Source: Lentisphaerae bacterium GWF2_44_16 (GTDB lineage: Bacteria; Verrucomicrobiota; Lentisphaeria; Victivallales; GWF2-45-14). From it: 64,000 bases of DNA. Below the pieces are notes generated by a model. It was not told the DNA's origin. It did not search any database and saw only the letters and a list, made by a program, of their open reading frames with translations. Numbering within the stretch: the stretch's first letter is position 1; the number at the start of each line of letters is the position of its first letter. Both the position numbers and the translations under genes were made by a program. The DNA is taken from assembly GCA_001803225.1 (NCBI GenBank), contig MHBF01000093.1, positions 1 to 64,000 of the forward strand. Reading direction: 5' to 3'. This document shows positions 50,287 to 58,655 of this stretch, piece after piece.

Positions 50287-51636
50287 ATGAAAGCAAAGTT
50301 TTATATTGTAAGTTTTCTTTTTGGATTTTCATTTACTGCGTTTGCCTGGGGAGGGCCGGAACACTCTTCCATAACTGCGGCGGCCCTGTCGGTGCTTTCT
50401 CCGGCGCTAATCGGCTTCCTTGGAAGTGAGGCGGCTAGACTGATAAAGACGTATTGCAATTATCCGGATTTCAACTGGTGTGTTTACGGGACATCTTGTA
50501 AAGGCAAAGACGGACAAGCCCGTCTGCCTGATGACAGGCGGGACATCAACGCTTCGTTTTACTGTGATTTTGATGAATTCACGGGCAGGGGAGCGTATTG
50601 CGGGCATGGCCCCGAAATCGGAAAAGAGATGCCGCCTCCTGATGAACACAGCCGCAAAATGTATGAAAGACGCGAATTCGGTTCTTTCTCCGCCGAAAAG
50701 AATTTCAGGCGGGCTGATGAGGCATTCAGAAAAGGAAATTATTTTGAAGCCATACGCTTTATGGGTGTTGTCATTCACTATATTGAAGACGCGACACCGC
50801 CGCCGCATACCATCGGAATTCCAGGAGGACGCAATCACCTTCATCACGAAATGGAAGCGCTGTCGAATCATTCCCTTATAAACATCGGCGGATATAAACC
50901 GGCAGTATTGGGAAAAAAATCTGATGAAGCTACGAGAGAAATCAGAAAACTGGCCGACGCGATTGCTTTGAACGCTCAGGGCCTGGCAAAAAAAAGCCTT
51001 GTCCTTGTCGAAGAAGGGAAAAAAACTGAAGCCGAAATGATAACAGTGGAATGCGCCAAAATCGCAGCGATGGCCGCCGCTGACGTATTGAATACACTTT
51101 ATGAAATTCATAAGGACAATCTTCCCCTGAGGCCTGTTTCGGCGAAAAACCGCAACCTGCTTTTCAATCCGTCTTTTGACGAGGATGGAGACGGGGACAT
51201 GCAGCCTGACGGATGGGTGAGGGAATGGAATGACCTCAAATGCCCATTTGATATGCATCTCTGGGACAGGGTTTCGGCTGAAAAAGGCGCTTGTGTCCGC
51301 CTTTACGGGACATCGGAGAAAGGTGCTTCGTGGAGGACTTCAAAAGCTTATGCCATTCCTGTTCAAGCAGGTGAAACCTATGAGCTTAAAGCAAAAATAA
51401 GAGTTCAGACAGCGAGCGGGAAAAATTATATTTCCCTGCGTTTTCAGGATAAGAATTATAATACTGTAGCGGAAATTGCGGGCGAATCCTTTACGGGCAG
51501 TGAATTCTGGAAGGAAATATCCGTGAAAACAAAAGTTCCTGATGGCGCGGTTGATATGATGGCTGTATGTTTCTCAAGCGGCAACAGCGGTTCTGTCCTC
51601 TTCGACGAACTTGAATTGAAGCTCTTGTCCGTTTAA
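50287..51636 (+). CDS. Secreted zinc-dependent phospholipase-C/P1-nuclease-fold protein with C-terminal CBM-like domain
   Basis: A 449-aa protein from the ATG at 50287 (AAGGA upstream). Signal peptide MKAKFYIVSFLFGFSFTAFA; the mature protein begins WGGPEHSSIT, so its N-terminal Trp can ligate zinc as in phospholipase C and P1 nuclease. The other ligands are visible: NYPDFNW (Asp), GAYCGHGP (His), VIHYIEDATPPPHTIG (His-x3-Asp-x5-His) and NHLHHEMEAL (His-x3-Glu). From ~300 a beta-sandwich follows (LLFNPSFDEDGDGDMQPDGW, CVRLYGTSEKGASWRTSKAY, GSVLFDELELKLL), typical of CBM4/9-like modules. It may act on phospholipids or another phosphodiester attached to the glycan matrix. It is 39 nt after the preceding glycosidase. 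Confidence 0.78.
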   Translation: MKAKFYIVSFLFGFSFTAFAWGGPEHSSITAAALSVLSPALIGFLGSEAARLIKTYCNYPDFNWCVYGTSCKGKDGQARLPDDRRDINASFYCDFDEFTGRGAYCGHGPEIGKEMPPPDEHSRKMYERREFGSFSAEKNFRRADEAFRKGNYFEAIRFMGVVIHYIEDATPPPHTIGIPGGRNHLHHEMEALSNHSLINIGGYKPAVLGKKSDEATREIRKLADAIALNAQGLAKKSLVLVEEGKKTEAEMITVECAKIAAMAAADVLNTLYEIHKDNLPLRPVSAKNRNLLFNPSFDEDGDGDMQPDGWVREWNDLKCPFDMHLWDRVSAEKGACVRLYGTSEKGASWRTSKAYAIPVQAGETYELKAKIRVQTASGKNYISLRFQDKNYNTVAEIAGESFTGSEFWKEISVKTKVPDGAVDMMAVCFSSGNSGSVLFDELELKLLSV

Positions 51637-51662
51637 TGCTCATTTTTCAGTGATGATAAAAA

Positions 51663-52436
51663 ATGAAACTGCCTTTTCACGATTATCATATACATACTGT
51701 TTATTCGGGACATTCGGACCCGGATATGATAGTGTCTGATGTCATAAGATATGCCGAGGCAAGAGGCCTGGAAGAAATAGCTTTGACCGAGCATTCATTT
51801 GACTGGCACTTGGGGCCGGATGGAAATATGAAGCTCATAAAAAAGGAAATCAGGAAAGCCGCTCCGCGGATAAAGGTTTTTGCGGGAATGGAAATATGTC
51901 CTGATTTCAAGCATCCCGGCAGGCTTGTATATGAGGACTTCGACAAGGGCTCCATATATCCTGTATTGACGGGATTTCATTCTTATCCCGGTTTCGACAA
52001 GGGATGGCATGAACTTCTGAACATGAGTCCCGCGGATAAGAAAAAAATATATTCCTCATGGCTCGGAATAATGGAAAAGGTTGTCGAAAACCCTCTTGTT
52101 GACATACTCGCGCATCCGTGCAGAATTATCATGCAGAATGGAATAGTCCGGGAATTCACCGGGCCCATACTGAAAGACCTGGAAAATCTGTTTATCGCCG
52201 CCAAAACCCGTGCTGTAGCGGTGGAACTCAATGAGGGGCTTTTCTGCAGGATAAACGGTGATAGGATAAGAAAGTCATATCTTGATGTATTTCGCCTGGC
52301 CATTGAGAAGGGCGTGAAAATTTCGATAGGGAGCGATTCACACAGGATACTTGATGTAGGCAATTTTGATAATATTTACTCTGCCGCCCTGGAGCTTGGC
52401 CTTAAAAAGAAAGATTTTCTAAGCCTTTCCCAATGA
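51663..52436 (+). CDS. PHP-domain phosphoesterase (histidinol-phosphatase-like)
   Basis: A 257-aa cytoplasmic protein of the PHP family, which uses a trinuclear metal site to hydrolyse phosphomonoesters. Motifs: FHDYHIHTVYSGHSD (motif I, HxH), IALTEHSFDWH (motif II), VFAGMEICPDF (Glu ligand), VDILAHPCRI (motif III region) and KISIGSDSHRILDVGNFD (motif IV). It is shorter than the PolC-associated forms and resembles HisK-type histidinol phosphatases, but the surrounding glycan genes suggest a sugar-phosphate or cyclic-phosphate substrate. It is probably the last gene of the rightward operon and abuts bamA tail to tail with one intervening base. Confidence 0.85.
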   Translation: MKLPFHDYHIHTVYSGHSDPDMIVSDVIRYAEARGLEEIALTEHSFDWHLGPDGNMKLIKKEIRKAAPRIKVFAGMEICPDFKHPGRLVYEDFDKGSIYPVLTGFHSYPGFDKGWHELLNMSPADKKKIYSSWLGIMEKVVENPLVDILAHPCRIIMQNGIVREFTGPILKDLENLFIAAKTRAVAVELNEGLFCRINGDRIRKSYLDVFRLAIEKGVKISIGSDSHRILDVGNFDNIYSAALELGLKKKDFLSLSQ

Positions 52437-52437
52437 C

Positions 52438-54756
52438 TTACCAGGAGAAGCCCATATTGAAGTGGACGCGGAACTTGCTTTTGTATCCGTCCTGATTGTT
52501 AAGAATGGGATAAGCCAAATCGATAGCTACGGGAGCATTTACGTAGGGCATTTTAATTCTGAGCCCGTAACCGGCGCCGATATTAATTCCTCCTATACCG
52601 TAACTGTATGAATTTTTCCATGCGTTACCGGCGTCAATAAATACGGCGCCACGGATGAATTCCCAGATGGGATGTGTCATTTCGGAGGTAAGAAGCAGCA
52701 TGGACTGTCCGCCTACGGCCACCTGTTCACCGTCAGCATCGGCTGTAGGGGAGACGTTTCTCCACGGAAACCCCCTGATGGAATCGCCGCCGCCAAGGAA
52801 ATAACGTTCATAGAGAGGCACCTCTTTACTCCTGTTAAAATCGCTAACTGTGCCGATTTTGCCGCCGAAGTGGAATATCAGGGCCTTGTCCAGCAGAGAG
52901 CAGTATTGACTGGCACGGGCTTCAAGGCGGTAATAGTTATGAGCTCCGCCGAGGGCCTGTGATGAGAGTTCGGAGAGAGCGCTCACGAGATAGCCGGAAG
53001 TAGGGTCTGTCAGGCTGTCTCTTGTGTCGCGCGCTATTCCCAGGGACAATGCGCCAACGAGTTCTGATTTTTCAGCGTCGAGCAGTTCCTGAGGCATCCA
53101 GCTTTCCATTTTGTGCACTCTTACGTTTTCAAAGCGGTAGCCTGCGGTAACGGTTGTAAATTCATCAAAGAATTTTTTAGCCAGTGAAGCTTTGATGCCG
53201 AGCCGCTGCTCCTGCCAGTATTCGTAAATTACATTGTTCAGGTATCCGTTAACATCCAGCTTCAACGGCATATCCATGAGCCATGGCTCCATGAAATTGA
53301 TATTGAAATCATAGCGTTTTAATCCGATAAAGGCTTGTGCTCTTACGCGCTGCCCGCCGCCCTGAAAATAATTTTCGGGATCTGTTATATCAAAATTAGT
53401 CTGGCTCAATTCAACCATGCCGAGTAAGCTGTCAGTATCGGAAAAGCCGCCGCCGACCTTGAAATGCGCCGTACTTTTTTCTTTGACATTGAAGCTGATA
53501 TCTTTTTTGCCCTGTTCTCCTGAATTGACGGTCATGGTTTCAACTTCTTCAAAGTAGCCCATGCCCATCAGTCGCGATTTGCTTGCCTCAATACGATTCT
53601 TGTCCACAGGGTCGCCCGGCTGAATTGCGAGTTCCCTGCGGATGATTTTGTCCTTTGTAACTTTATTTCCGGAGATGTTTACATCGTTGACGGTGTAGAT
53701 TACGCCTTCCCTTATGTGATATTCTATGTTTACTATATGCGTTTTATAATCAGGTATTCTTACAACGCGACAGCTAAAGTCCGCATAGCCGAGTGAAGCA
53801 TATCTGTCGGTTATTGCTTCCACATCACCTTTTTCCGTTCTGTTGTCATAGACATTGCCGCTTGTGAGCCTCAGCATTTCCAAAATCTGATCTTCTGTGA
53901 ATTCCTTGTTCCCTATGATTTTCACAGAGCCTACAACATAGGGCTCGCCTTCAAAAAGCTTGAACGTTATATTCACATATTCAGGGTTGCCTGCTTCTTC
54001 GACAACATCAATGCTCTCGACTTTGAAGTCAAGATAACCCTTATTCCAGTAAAGTTCGCGGAGCCTTAATTTGTCATTCTGAAATTCGTTTCTGTTCAGG
54101 AGACCGACATCAAGCAGCCAGCTGAAATACGAGTACTGATTGGCTATGGTATGCCTGAGTTTCCAACCCGAATAAACGGTAGCTCCCTCAAAAATGACAT
54201 TGTCTATTTTAAGTTTCAGATGTTCATCTATTTTGAAAACGACATTCAGGTATCCCTTTTCGGATTCCCTTACTTCCGGCATAACAGTGGCATCGTTGTA
54301 ACCTTCGGCAAGATAGAATTTACGGAGTTTTGCCGCGCTTTCCTTCAGTTTAGCGTCGTTCAGGGGGACATCTGTTACCATTGTTATTTCTTTCATCAGC
54401 TTATCTGAACTGAACTTTTTATTTCCCTCGAAAATTATGGATTTAATGCGGGGTTTTGCTGTAGTTTTGAAGATAATATTTATTTTGCCGTCGGCTGTTT
54501 TGGAGGTTTCAGAGACCACATCCGAGAAGAAGCCCGTCGAGTAAAGGCGTTTTATGTCCTCGTTGAGGATTTTTTCATCAAAATTTTCTCCGGATTTGAG
54601 CTGGATATTGAAGAAAAGCATCTGGTCGGGGAAAGTATATCCTTCAGCCTGCTCGAAAATGATTTTGTCAATTTCTTCGGAAAATGCCGGAAAAACGGCA
54701 AAAAGCATAAGTGCCGCAAGGACTGTGATAAATTTTATTGTGCTTTTTTTTTCCAT
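52438..54756 (-). CDS. bamA: Outer-membrane protein assembly factor BamA
   Basis: A 772-aa Omp85 protein, normal for BamA (~770-810). Signal peptide MEKKSTIKFITVLAALMLFA...FS. Five POTRA repeats cover ~28-420 (for example FVVGSVKIIGNKEFTEDQI-type, GVIYTVNDVNISGNKVTKDK, RIEASKSRLMGMGYFEEVET). The C-terminal beta-barrel includes GIARDTRDSLTDPTSGYLVS and the Omp85 loop-6 motif as RYFLGGGDSIRGFPW, and ends in a beta-strand closing with FNMGFSW. It inserts beta-barrel proteins and proves an outer membrane. It is 24 nt after dnaB on the same strand, with RBS GGAAG. Confidence 0.95.
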   Translation of the reverse strand: MEKKSTIKFITVLAALMLFAVFPAFSEEIDKIIFEQAEGYTFPDQMLFFNIQLKSGENFDEKILNEDIKRLYSTGFFSDVVSETSKTADGKINIIFKTTAKPRIKSIIFEGNKKFSSDKLMKEITMVTDVPLNDAKLKESAAKLRKFYLAEGYNDATVMPEVRESEKGYLNVVFKIDEHLKLKIDNVIFEGATVYSGWKLRHTIANQYSYFSWLLDVGLLNRNEFQNDKLRLRELYWNKGYLDFKVESIDVVEEAGNPEYVNITFKLFEGEPYVVGSVKIIGNKEFTEDQILEMLRLTSGNVYDNRTEKGDVEAITDRYASLGYADFSCRVVRIPDYKTHIVNIEYHIREGVIYTVNDVNISGNKVTKDKIIRRELAIQPGDPVDKNRIEASKSRLMGMGYFEEVETMTVNSGEQGKKDISFNVKEKSTAHFKVGGGFSDTDSLLGMVELSQTNFDITDPENYFQGGGQRVRAQAFIGLKRYDFNINFMEPWLMDMPLKLDVNGYLNNVIYEYWQEQRLGIKASLAKKFFDEFTTVTAGYRFENVRVHKMESWMPQELLDAEKSELVGALSLGIARDTRDSLTDPTSGYLVSALSELSSQALGGAHNYYRLEARASQYCSLLDKALIFHFGGKIGTVSDFNRSKEVPLYERYFLGGGDSIRGFPWRNVSPTADADGEQVAVGGQSMLLLTSEMTHPIWEFIRGAVFIDAGNAWKNSYSYGIGGINIGAGYGLRIKMPYVNAPVAIDLAYPILNNQDGYKSKFRVHFNMGFSW

Positions 54757-54780
54757 TGCTGTCTTCCAGCGGTTTCAGAG

Positions 54781-56232
54781 TTAGCGTTCTTCAGGTTCTG
54801 ACGGTTTATCGTCATCACCATAACGATGTTTAGCGTTAAGAGTAAACAACATAGTCTTTGGCCGGAAAGTCAAATGAACTATACCTATTCTGCCGTTTCT
54901 GTTTTTTTCAACTATAAGTTCTGCATCCACGCCGTTTTTATTAATTTCTTTTTCATTTTCTTTGAGATCATCGCGGTCCCTGTGAAGAAATGTCACGATG
55001 TCGGCATCCTGTTCAATGGCACCGGATTCTCTAAGATGGCTGAGCTTAGGGCGGGCTTTGGCGGAAGTGCCCTTTTCAATTTCACGGTTGAGCTGCGCGA
55101 GCACCAGCACGGGGACATGTAAATCCTTGGCCAGTTTTTTAATGCCGCTTGATATTTCGGCGACTTCCTGTTGCCTGCTGTCGACTTTCCAGCCGGCTTT
55201 CATAAGCTGAAGATAGTCTATGACTATCAACTCAATCTTGTTCATTTTTTTAAGACGGTTGGCTTTTGCCCTGAGTTCCGAAATTGTCAATCCGCCTGTG
55301 GGATCGACGAATATCTGCGCCTTTTTCAGTGTTGAAACAGCTCTTGTCAGCTTTGACATGTCCGAGGCCTTGAACGAACCGTCAAAAAAAGTACTTTCCG
55401 AGACCTCCGCTTCTGTACTCAAAAGCCTTCTGGTAATCTGGTCAGCCGTCATTTCCAGGCTGAAAAAGGCCACGGGACGTCCGCCGCCTTTTTTCAGCGC
55501 CACATTCCTGATGATATTAAGCGCCAGGGATGTTTTGCCTATGGAAGGTCTCGCCGCGAGGACGAACATTTCGCCGGGTTTAAGACCGACGACAAGGTCG
55601 TCGAGGTCTTTAAAGCCTGTCGGTATGCCGACTTCGACCTCCTTATTGATTATTTTCTGTACGTTCTCGAAAACCTCTGTTATGTAGGAGCTGAGGTCAA
55701 GTATCTCAGGCTTTACATTTTTGTAGCGGACATCCAGGATTTCACTTTCTATCTTGTCTATGAGTTCCCCTACTTCCGTATCCACTTCAAAGCATTTTGT
55801 CAGGGATTCGGAGCATACGTTTATCATTCCGCGGAGTATGGAATAATCACGTACTATGCCGCACCACGTTTCAATATTCGCGGTGGTTGCTATGGTGTCC
55901 TGCAATTCAACAAGAAAAATTCTGCCGCCTATTTCCTCAAGCTTGTTTTCAGCATTGAGCGCGTTGGCCACTGATATGAGATCAACTCCTTTTTTTTCGT
56001 CATGGAGTTTTTTTATGCATTTGAAAAGGGCCCTGTGGGCCGGAGAATAAAATGCCTCCTCCGAGCCGAGCTTTTCAATTGCAAAATCAATACAGAAATC
56101 AGGCTCAAGAAGCATGGAGGCAAGTATGGCTTTTTCAGCGTCAAGATCATTGGGCTGAGGCCTGTCTTCATGCAAAATTCCCGGAGCGCGTTTCTGGTTT
56201 CTGTCTTGATAATTTGTCCTGTTTTCGGCCAT
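54781..56232 (-). CDS. dnaB: Replicative DNA helicase DnaB
   Basis: A 483-aa hexameric helicase. The N-terminal DnaB domain has RPQPNDLDAEKAILASMLLE and VDLISVANALNAENKLEEIG. The linker is followed by the RecA-like motor: GIPTGFKDLDDLVVGLKPGE, Walker A in LAARPSIGKTSLALNI, VAFFSLEMTADQITRRLL, Walker B IELIVIDYLQLMKA, VLVLAQLNREIEKG, HLRESGAIEQDADIVTFLHR and VEKNRNGRIG (arginine finger region). It lies 2 nt after rplI, as in many bacteria with the rpsF-ssb-rpsR-rplI-dnaB order. No intein or insertion is present. Confidence 0.97.
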   Translation of the reverse strand: MAENRTNYQDRNQKRAPGILHEDRPQPNDLDAEKAILASMLLEPDFCIDFAIEKLGSEEAFYSPAHRALFKCIKKLHDEKKGVDLISVANALNAENKLEEIGGRIFLVELQDTIATTANIETWCGIVRDYSILRGMINVCSESLTKCFEVDTEVGELIDKIESEILDVRYKNVKPEILDLSSYITEVFENVQKIINKEVEVGIPTGFKDLDDLVVGLKPGEMFVLAARPSIGKTSLALNIIRNVALKKGGGRPVAFFSLEMTADQITRRLLSTEAEVSESTFFDGSFKASDMSKLTRAVSTLKKAQIFVDPTGGLTISELRAKANRLKKMNKIELIVIDYLQLMKAGWKVDSRQQEVAEISSGIKKLAKDLHVPVLVLAQLNREIEKGTSAKARPKLSHLRESGAIEQDADIVTFLHRDRDDLKENEKEINKNGVDAELIVEKNRNGRIGIVHLTFRPKTMLFTLNAKHRYGDDDKPSEPEER

Positions 56233-56234
56233 TT

Positions 56235-56687
56235 TCAGACGCGTACAATTGACAATTTAAGGGTTGCCGTTATTTCAGAATGCAGTTTTATGTCAATATT
56301 GAAAGTACCAAGTTCCCTTATGTGACCATCCAGCCTTATGCGATGATGTTCTATCTGTATTCCTTTTTCCGCAAGTTTTTCCGCTATTACGCGATTTGTA
56401 ACCGAACCGAAAAGCCTGTTGTCGTCGGAAGCCTCCATTTGGATGGTAACTTCGTTTTCAGCTATTTTGGAAGCAAGGGATTTTGCGCCTTCGAGTTCCT
56501 CTTTGCGGTGTTCCTCGATTTTTTCCTTGCGTGCGGCAAGCTGGCGCAGCGCGCCCTGTGATGCGGTTGCCGCAAGCTTGCGGGGAACAAGATAATTCCT
56601 GGCATAACCGGGGGACACGCTGATCTCCTCTCCGGCAAGGCCCAGATTCTCAACATCTTCAAGTAAAATCAATTTTACAGAAGCCAT
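56235..56687 (-). CDS. rplI: Ribosomal protein bL9
   Basis: A 150-aa protein. The N-terminal rRNA-binding domain carries VKLILLEDVENLGLAGEEIS and the signature GYARNYLVPRKLAATAS. A long Lys/Glu-rich helix follows (LRQLAARKEKIEEHRKEELE), then the C-terminal domain (LFGSVTNRVIAEKLAEKGIQ; HIRELGTFNIDIKLHSEI). Length and order are standard. It sits between rpsR (73 nt upstream) and dnaB. Confidence 0.97.
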   Translation of the reverse strand: MASVKLILLEDVENLGLAGEEISVSPGYARNYLVPRKLAATASQGALRQLAARKEKIEEHRKEELEGAKSLASKIAENEVTIQMEASDDNRLFGSVTNRVIAEKLAEKGIQIEHHRIRLDGHIRELGTFNIDIKLHSEITATLKLSIVRV

Positions 56688-56760
56688 AAATATTTCTCCT
56701 TAAAAAAACTCGTCTCTTCTTTATAATTTAAAAAACATGTACAATAACGAATGCCCGTTT

Positions 56761-56991
56761 TTATAAAACGACGCTTATAATTCTGGCGCGTTTGATGGCG
56801 CAGCTAAGCATTTTCTGATGTTTCAGGCATGTACCCGTGATTCTGCGCGGAAGTATTCTGCCTTTTTCCGTCTGGAATTTTCTGAGAAGCTCTGCGTCCT
56901 TGAAGTCCACATAGTTCACTTTCGCTTCACACAAACGGCATATTTTAGGAGTAACCGTTTTCCTTACTCTCCTCTTTCTGTTGTTCTGCAT
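56761..56991 (-). CDS. rpsR: Ribosomal protein bS18
   Basis: A 76-aa protein, normal size. It has the N-terminal Cys pair [20 protein letters not shown], the core [20 protein letters not shown] and [19 protein letters not shown]. Basic N-terminus [11 protein letters not shown]. The four cysteines in a CxxC...C...C arrangement suggest the zinc-binding form of this protein. It follows ssb by 59 nt. Confidence 0.96.
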   Translation of the reverse strand: MQNNRKRRVRKTVTPKICRLCEAKVNYVDFKDAELLRKFQTEKGRILPRRITGTCLKHQKMLSCAIKRARIISVVL

Positions 56992-57050
56992 ATCTTTTCT
57001 TTCTCCTGTTTATTTATATATATTTTTGATTGAATAACTGTTTTACATTC

Positions 57051-57620
57051 TTAAAACGGTATGTCATCTTCGACTTCACCGTTTTCGACGTCAAAAGCGC
57101 CTTCCGGCATTGGGGGCGGCGCGGTTTCCGCGGCGGCGGGACGACGGGCCTGCTGCTGCTGAGGCGCTGACGCCTGCGGCGGCCTGCTTTTCTGCGGCTG
57201 CTGCCTGGGAGCGCTGTCTTCCCTGTAGCGCGGAGGACTGTTTTCGGCATACTCCTCTTCCGGGTTTTCCTGAGCGCCGTTCCGTTCAGGGGAACGCGAC
57301 AAAAACTGGACTCTTTCAGCGACTATGCGGAGCTTTGAGCGTTTTGCGCCTGTCTCCTTGTCATCCCACTGATCAAATTGGAGACGTCCCTCCACAAAAA
57401 TAGGGGAACCTTTTTCCAGAAAACGTTCGCAGCTTTCAGCCTGTTTACCCCAGACTACGATATCCACGAAACAGGTTTCTTCCTTTTCCTGTCCTCCCGC
57501 GCTGAACTTCCGGTTTATAGCCAGACCGAATTCGCAGACGGCAGTGCCACCGGGCGTGAAACGCAGGGCGGGCTCTCTCGTGAGGTTTCCCATCAGAAAA
57601 ACTTTATTTAGAGATGCCAT
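57051..57620 (-). CDS. ssb: Single-stranded DNA-binding protein
   Basis: A 189-aa protein. The OB fold occupies ~1-110 (SLNKVFLMGNLTREPALRFT, VCEFGLAINRK, ETCFVDIVVWGKQAESCERF, GSPIFVEGRLQFDQWDDKET, IVAERVQFL). A ~70-residue disordered linker rich in Gln, Pro, Ala and Arg follows, and the protein ends with the acidic partner-binding tip GEVEDDIPF. It lies between rpsF (15 nt) and rpsR, the usual order. Confidence 0.96.
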   Translation of the reverse strand: MASLNKVFLMGNLTREPALRFTPGGTAVCEFGLAINRKFSAGGQEKEETCFVDIVVWGKQAESCERFLEKGSPIFVEGRLQFDQWDDKETGAKRSKLRIVAERVQFLSRSPERNGAQENPEEEYAENSPPRYREDSAPRQQPQKSRPPQASAPQQQQARRPAAAETAPPPMPEGAFDVENGEVEDDIPF

Positions 57621-57635
57621 TATGTTCTCCGAAAA

Positions 57636-57959
57636 TTATATGTTTTTTCCTTCGATTGCCTTTTCCGGGCGCTCGTAGTTTATTATCATTGAGCGGAGTA
57701 TGCGCTCGTCAAGTTGAAATTTATTCTTGATGACTGATATCTTATCAGGGTCAACAGAAAAAACATAATTCCAGTAAACACCGGCCTTTGAACCATTGAT
57801 TTCACGGGCGAATTGTTTTCTTCCCATCGGAACGGAAAGGTCCATTGTTCCGCCGTTTTTTTCAATCAGGCCTGTTATTTCCTCGGTAAAAGACTTGCCT
57901 TCGTCCTCCACTTTGCGGATTTCGAGAATAAATACTGCTTCGTACTTCTTCAAATTCAT
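57636..57959 (-). CDS. rpsF: Ribosomal protein bS6
   Basis: A 107-aa protein with the bS6 ferredoxin-like fold: MNLKKYEAVFILEIRKVEDE, VPMGRKQFAREINGSKAGVY, WNYVFSVDPDKISVIKNKFQ and LDERILRSMIINYERPEKAI. Its ATG overlaps the pth stop by 4 bp (ATGA), showing translational coupling, and ssb follows 15 nt later. Confidence 0.96.
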   Translation of the reverse strand: MNLKKYEAVFILEIRKVEDEGKSFTEEITGLIEKNGGTMDLSVPMGRKQFAREINGSKAGVYWNYVFSVDPDKISVIKNKFQLDERILRSMIINYERPEKAIEGKNI

Positions 57960-58612
57960 TCCTCCGTTATGTTTTGTTTATCAGTAATATTACTGTTTTT
58001 ATTCTTATCGGTGTCCCCGAACTCCATTGGGACCCCGTTAACTTCGTTCATTGCCTTATTTATGCCTCTGTAAAGCATTGTCCTGACGGCTTCCGCCGCT
58101 TTCCCGATTATCTTCGGGAACAAAAGCTTTTCTTCTTCTGAAAAGCCCGAGAGAACATAATCAATTCCTTCGCGTCCTTCAGGGCGTCCTATGCCTATCC
58201 TCAGCCTGACGAAATCAGAAGAGCCTGTTTCGGCTATTACTGATTCAACGCCCTTATGTCCGCCGCTTCCGCCTCCCTTGCGTATCCTTATCCGCCCGAA
58301 CGGCAAGTCCAGATCGTCATAAATCAGCAAAAGCTCAGAAACCGCTATTTTATGATAACTCATGAGCCCGGCGACAGCCTTGCCGCTCAGATTCATATAT
58401 GTCATCGGTTTCTGAATGAAAAGCATCTCACCCTTGAAACGCCCTTTCCAGAAAACACCTGAAAAGCCTTCATGTCTGTTGTAAGTCCCCGGCAATATTC
58501 CGGGCAGACTGTCAACTGCCGCGAAACCCGCGTTATGACGGGTATTTTCATATTCCCTTCCGGGATTGCCAAGGCCCGTGATAAGTGCTAATCGTTCTGT
58601 CGACATTATCAT
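57956..58612 (-). CDS. pth: Peptidyl-tRNA hydrolase
   Basis: A 218-aa enzyme that releases peptides from dropped-off peptidyl-tRNA. Motifs: LALITGLGNPGREYENTRHN (catalytic His in NTRHNAGF), FIQKPMTYMNLSGKAVAGLM, ELLLIYDDLDLPFGRIRIRK (conserved Asp), GGSGGHKGVESVIAETGSSD, FVRLRIGIGRPEGREGIDYV and LSGFSEEEK. A second in-frame ATG at 58606 is an equally good start. The C-terminal ~20 residues are polar and likely disordered. It sits between rplY (43 nt) and rpsF (4-bp overlap). Confidence 0.96.
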   Translation of the reverse strand: MIMSTERLALITGLGNPGREYENTRHNAGFAAVDSLPGILPGTYNRHEGFSGVFWKGRFKGEMLFIQKPMTYMNLSGKAVAGLMSYHKIAVSELLLIYDDLDLPFGRIRIRKGGGSGGHKGVESVIAETGSSDFVRLRIGIGRPEGREGIDYVLSGFSEEEKLLFPKIIGKAAEAVRTMLYRGINKAMNEVNGVPMEFGDTDKNKNSNITDKQNITEE

Positions 58613-58655
58613 AAACTTTCAGGCAGACAGCTGAAAGAAGCACAATTTCCTTATG

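Noticed and set aside
57110-57403. Plus-strand frame antisense to ssb with Ala-rich product
   Set aside because: It mirrors the Gln/Pro/Ala-rich linker codons of ssb; no RBS or homology.
58616-58637. CTTTCAG-8-CTGAAAG hairpin between rplY and pth as a terminator
   Set aside because: Only a 7-bp stem with an 8-base loop and no T-tract, inside what should be a continuous housekeeping operon.
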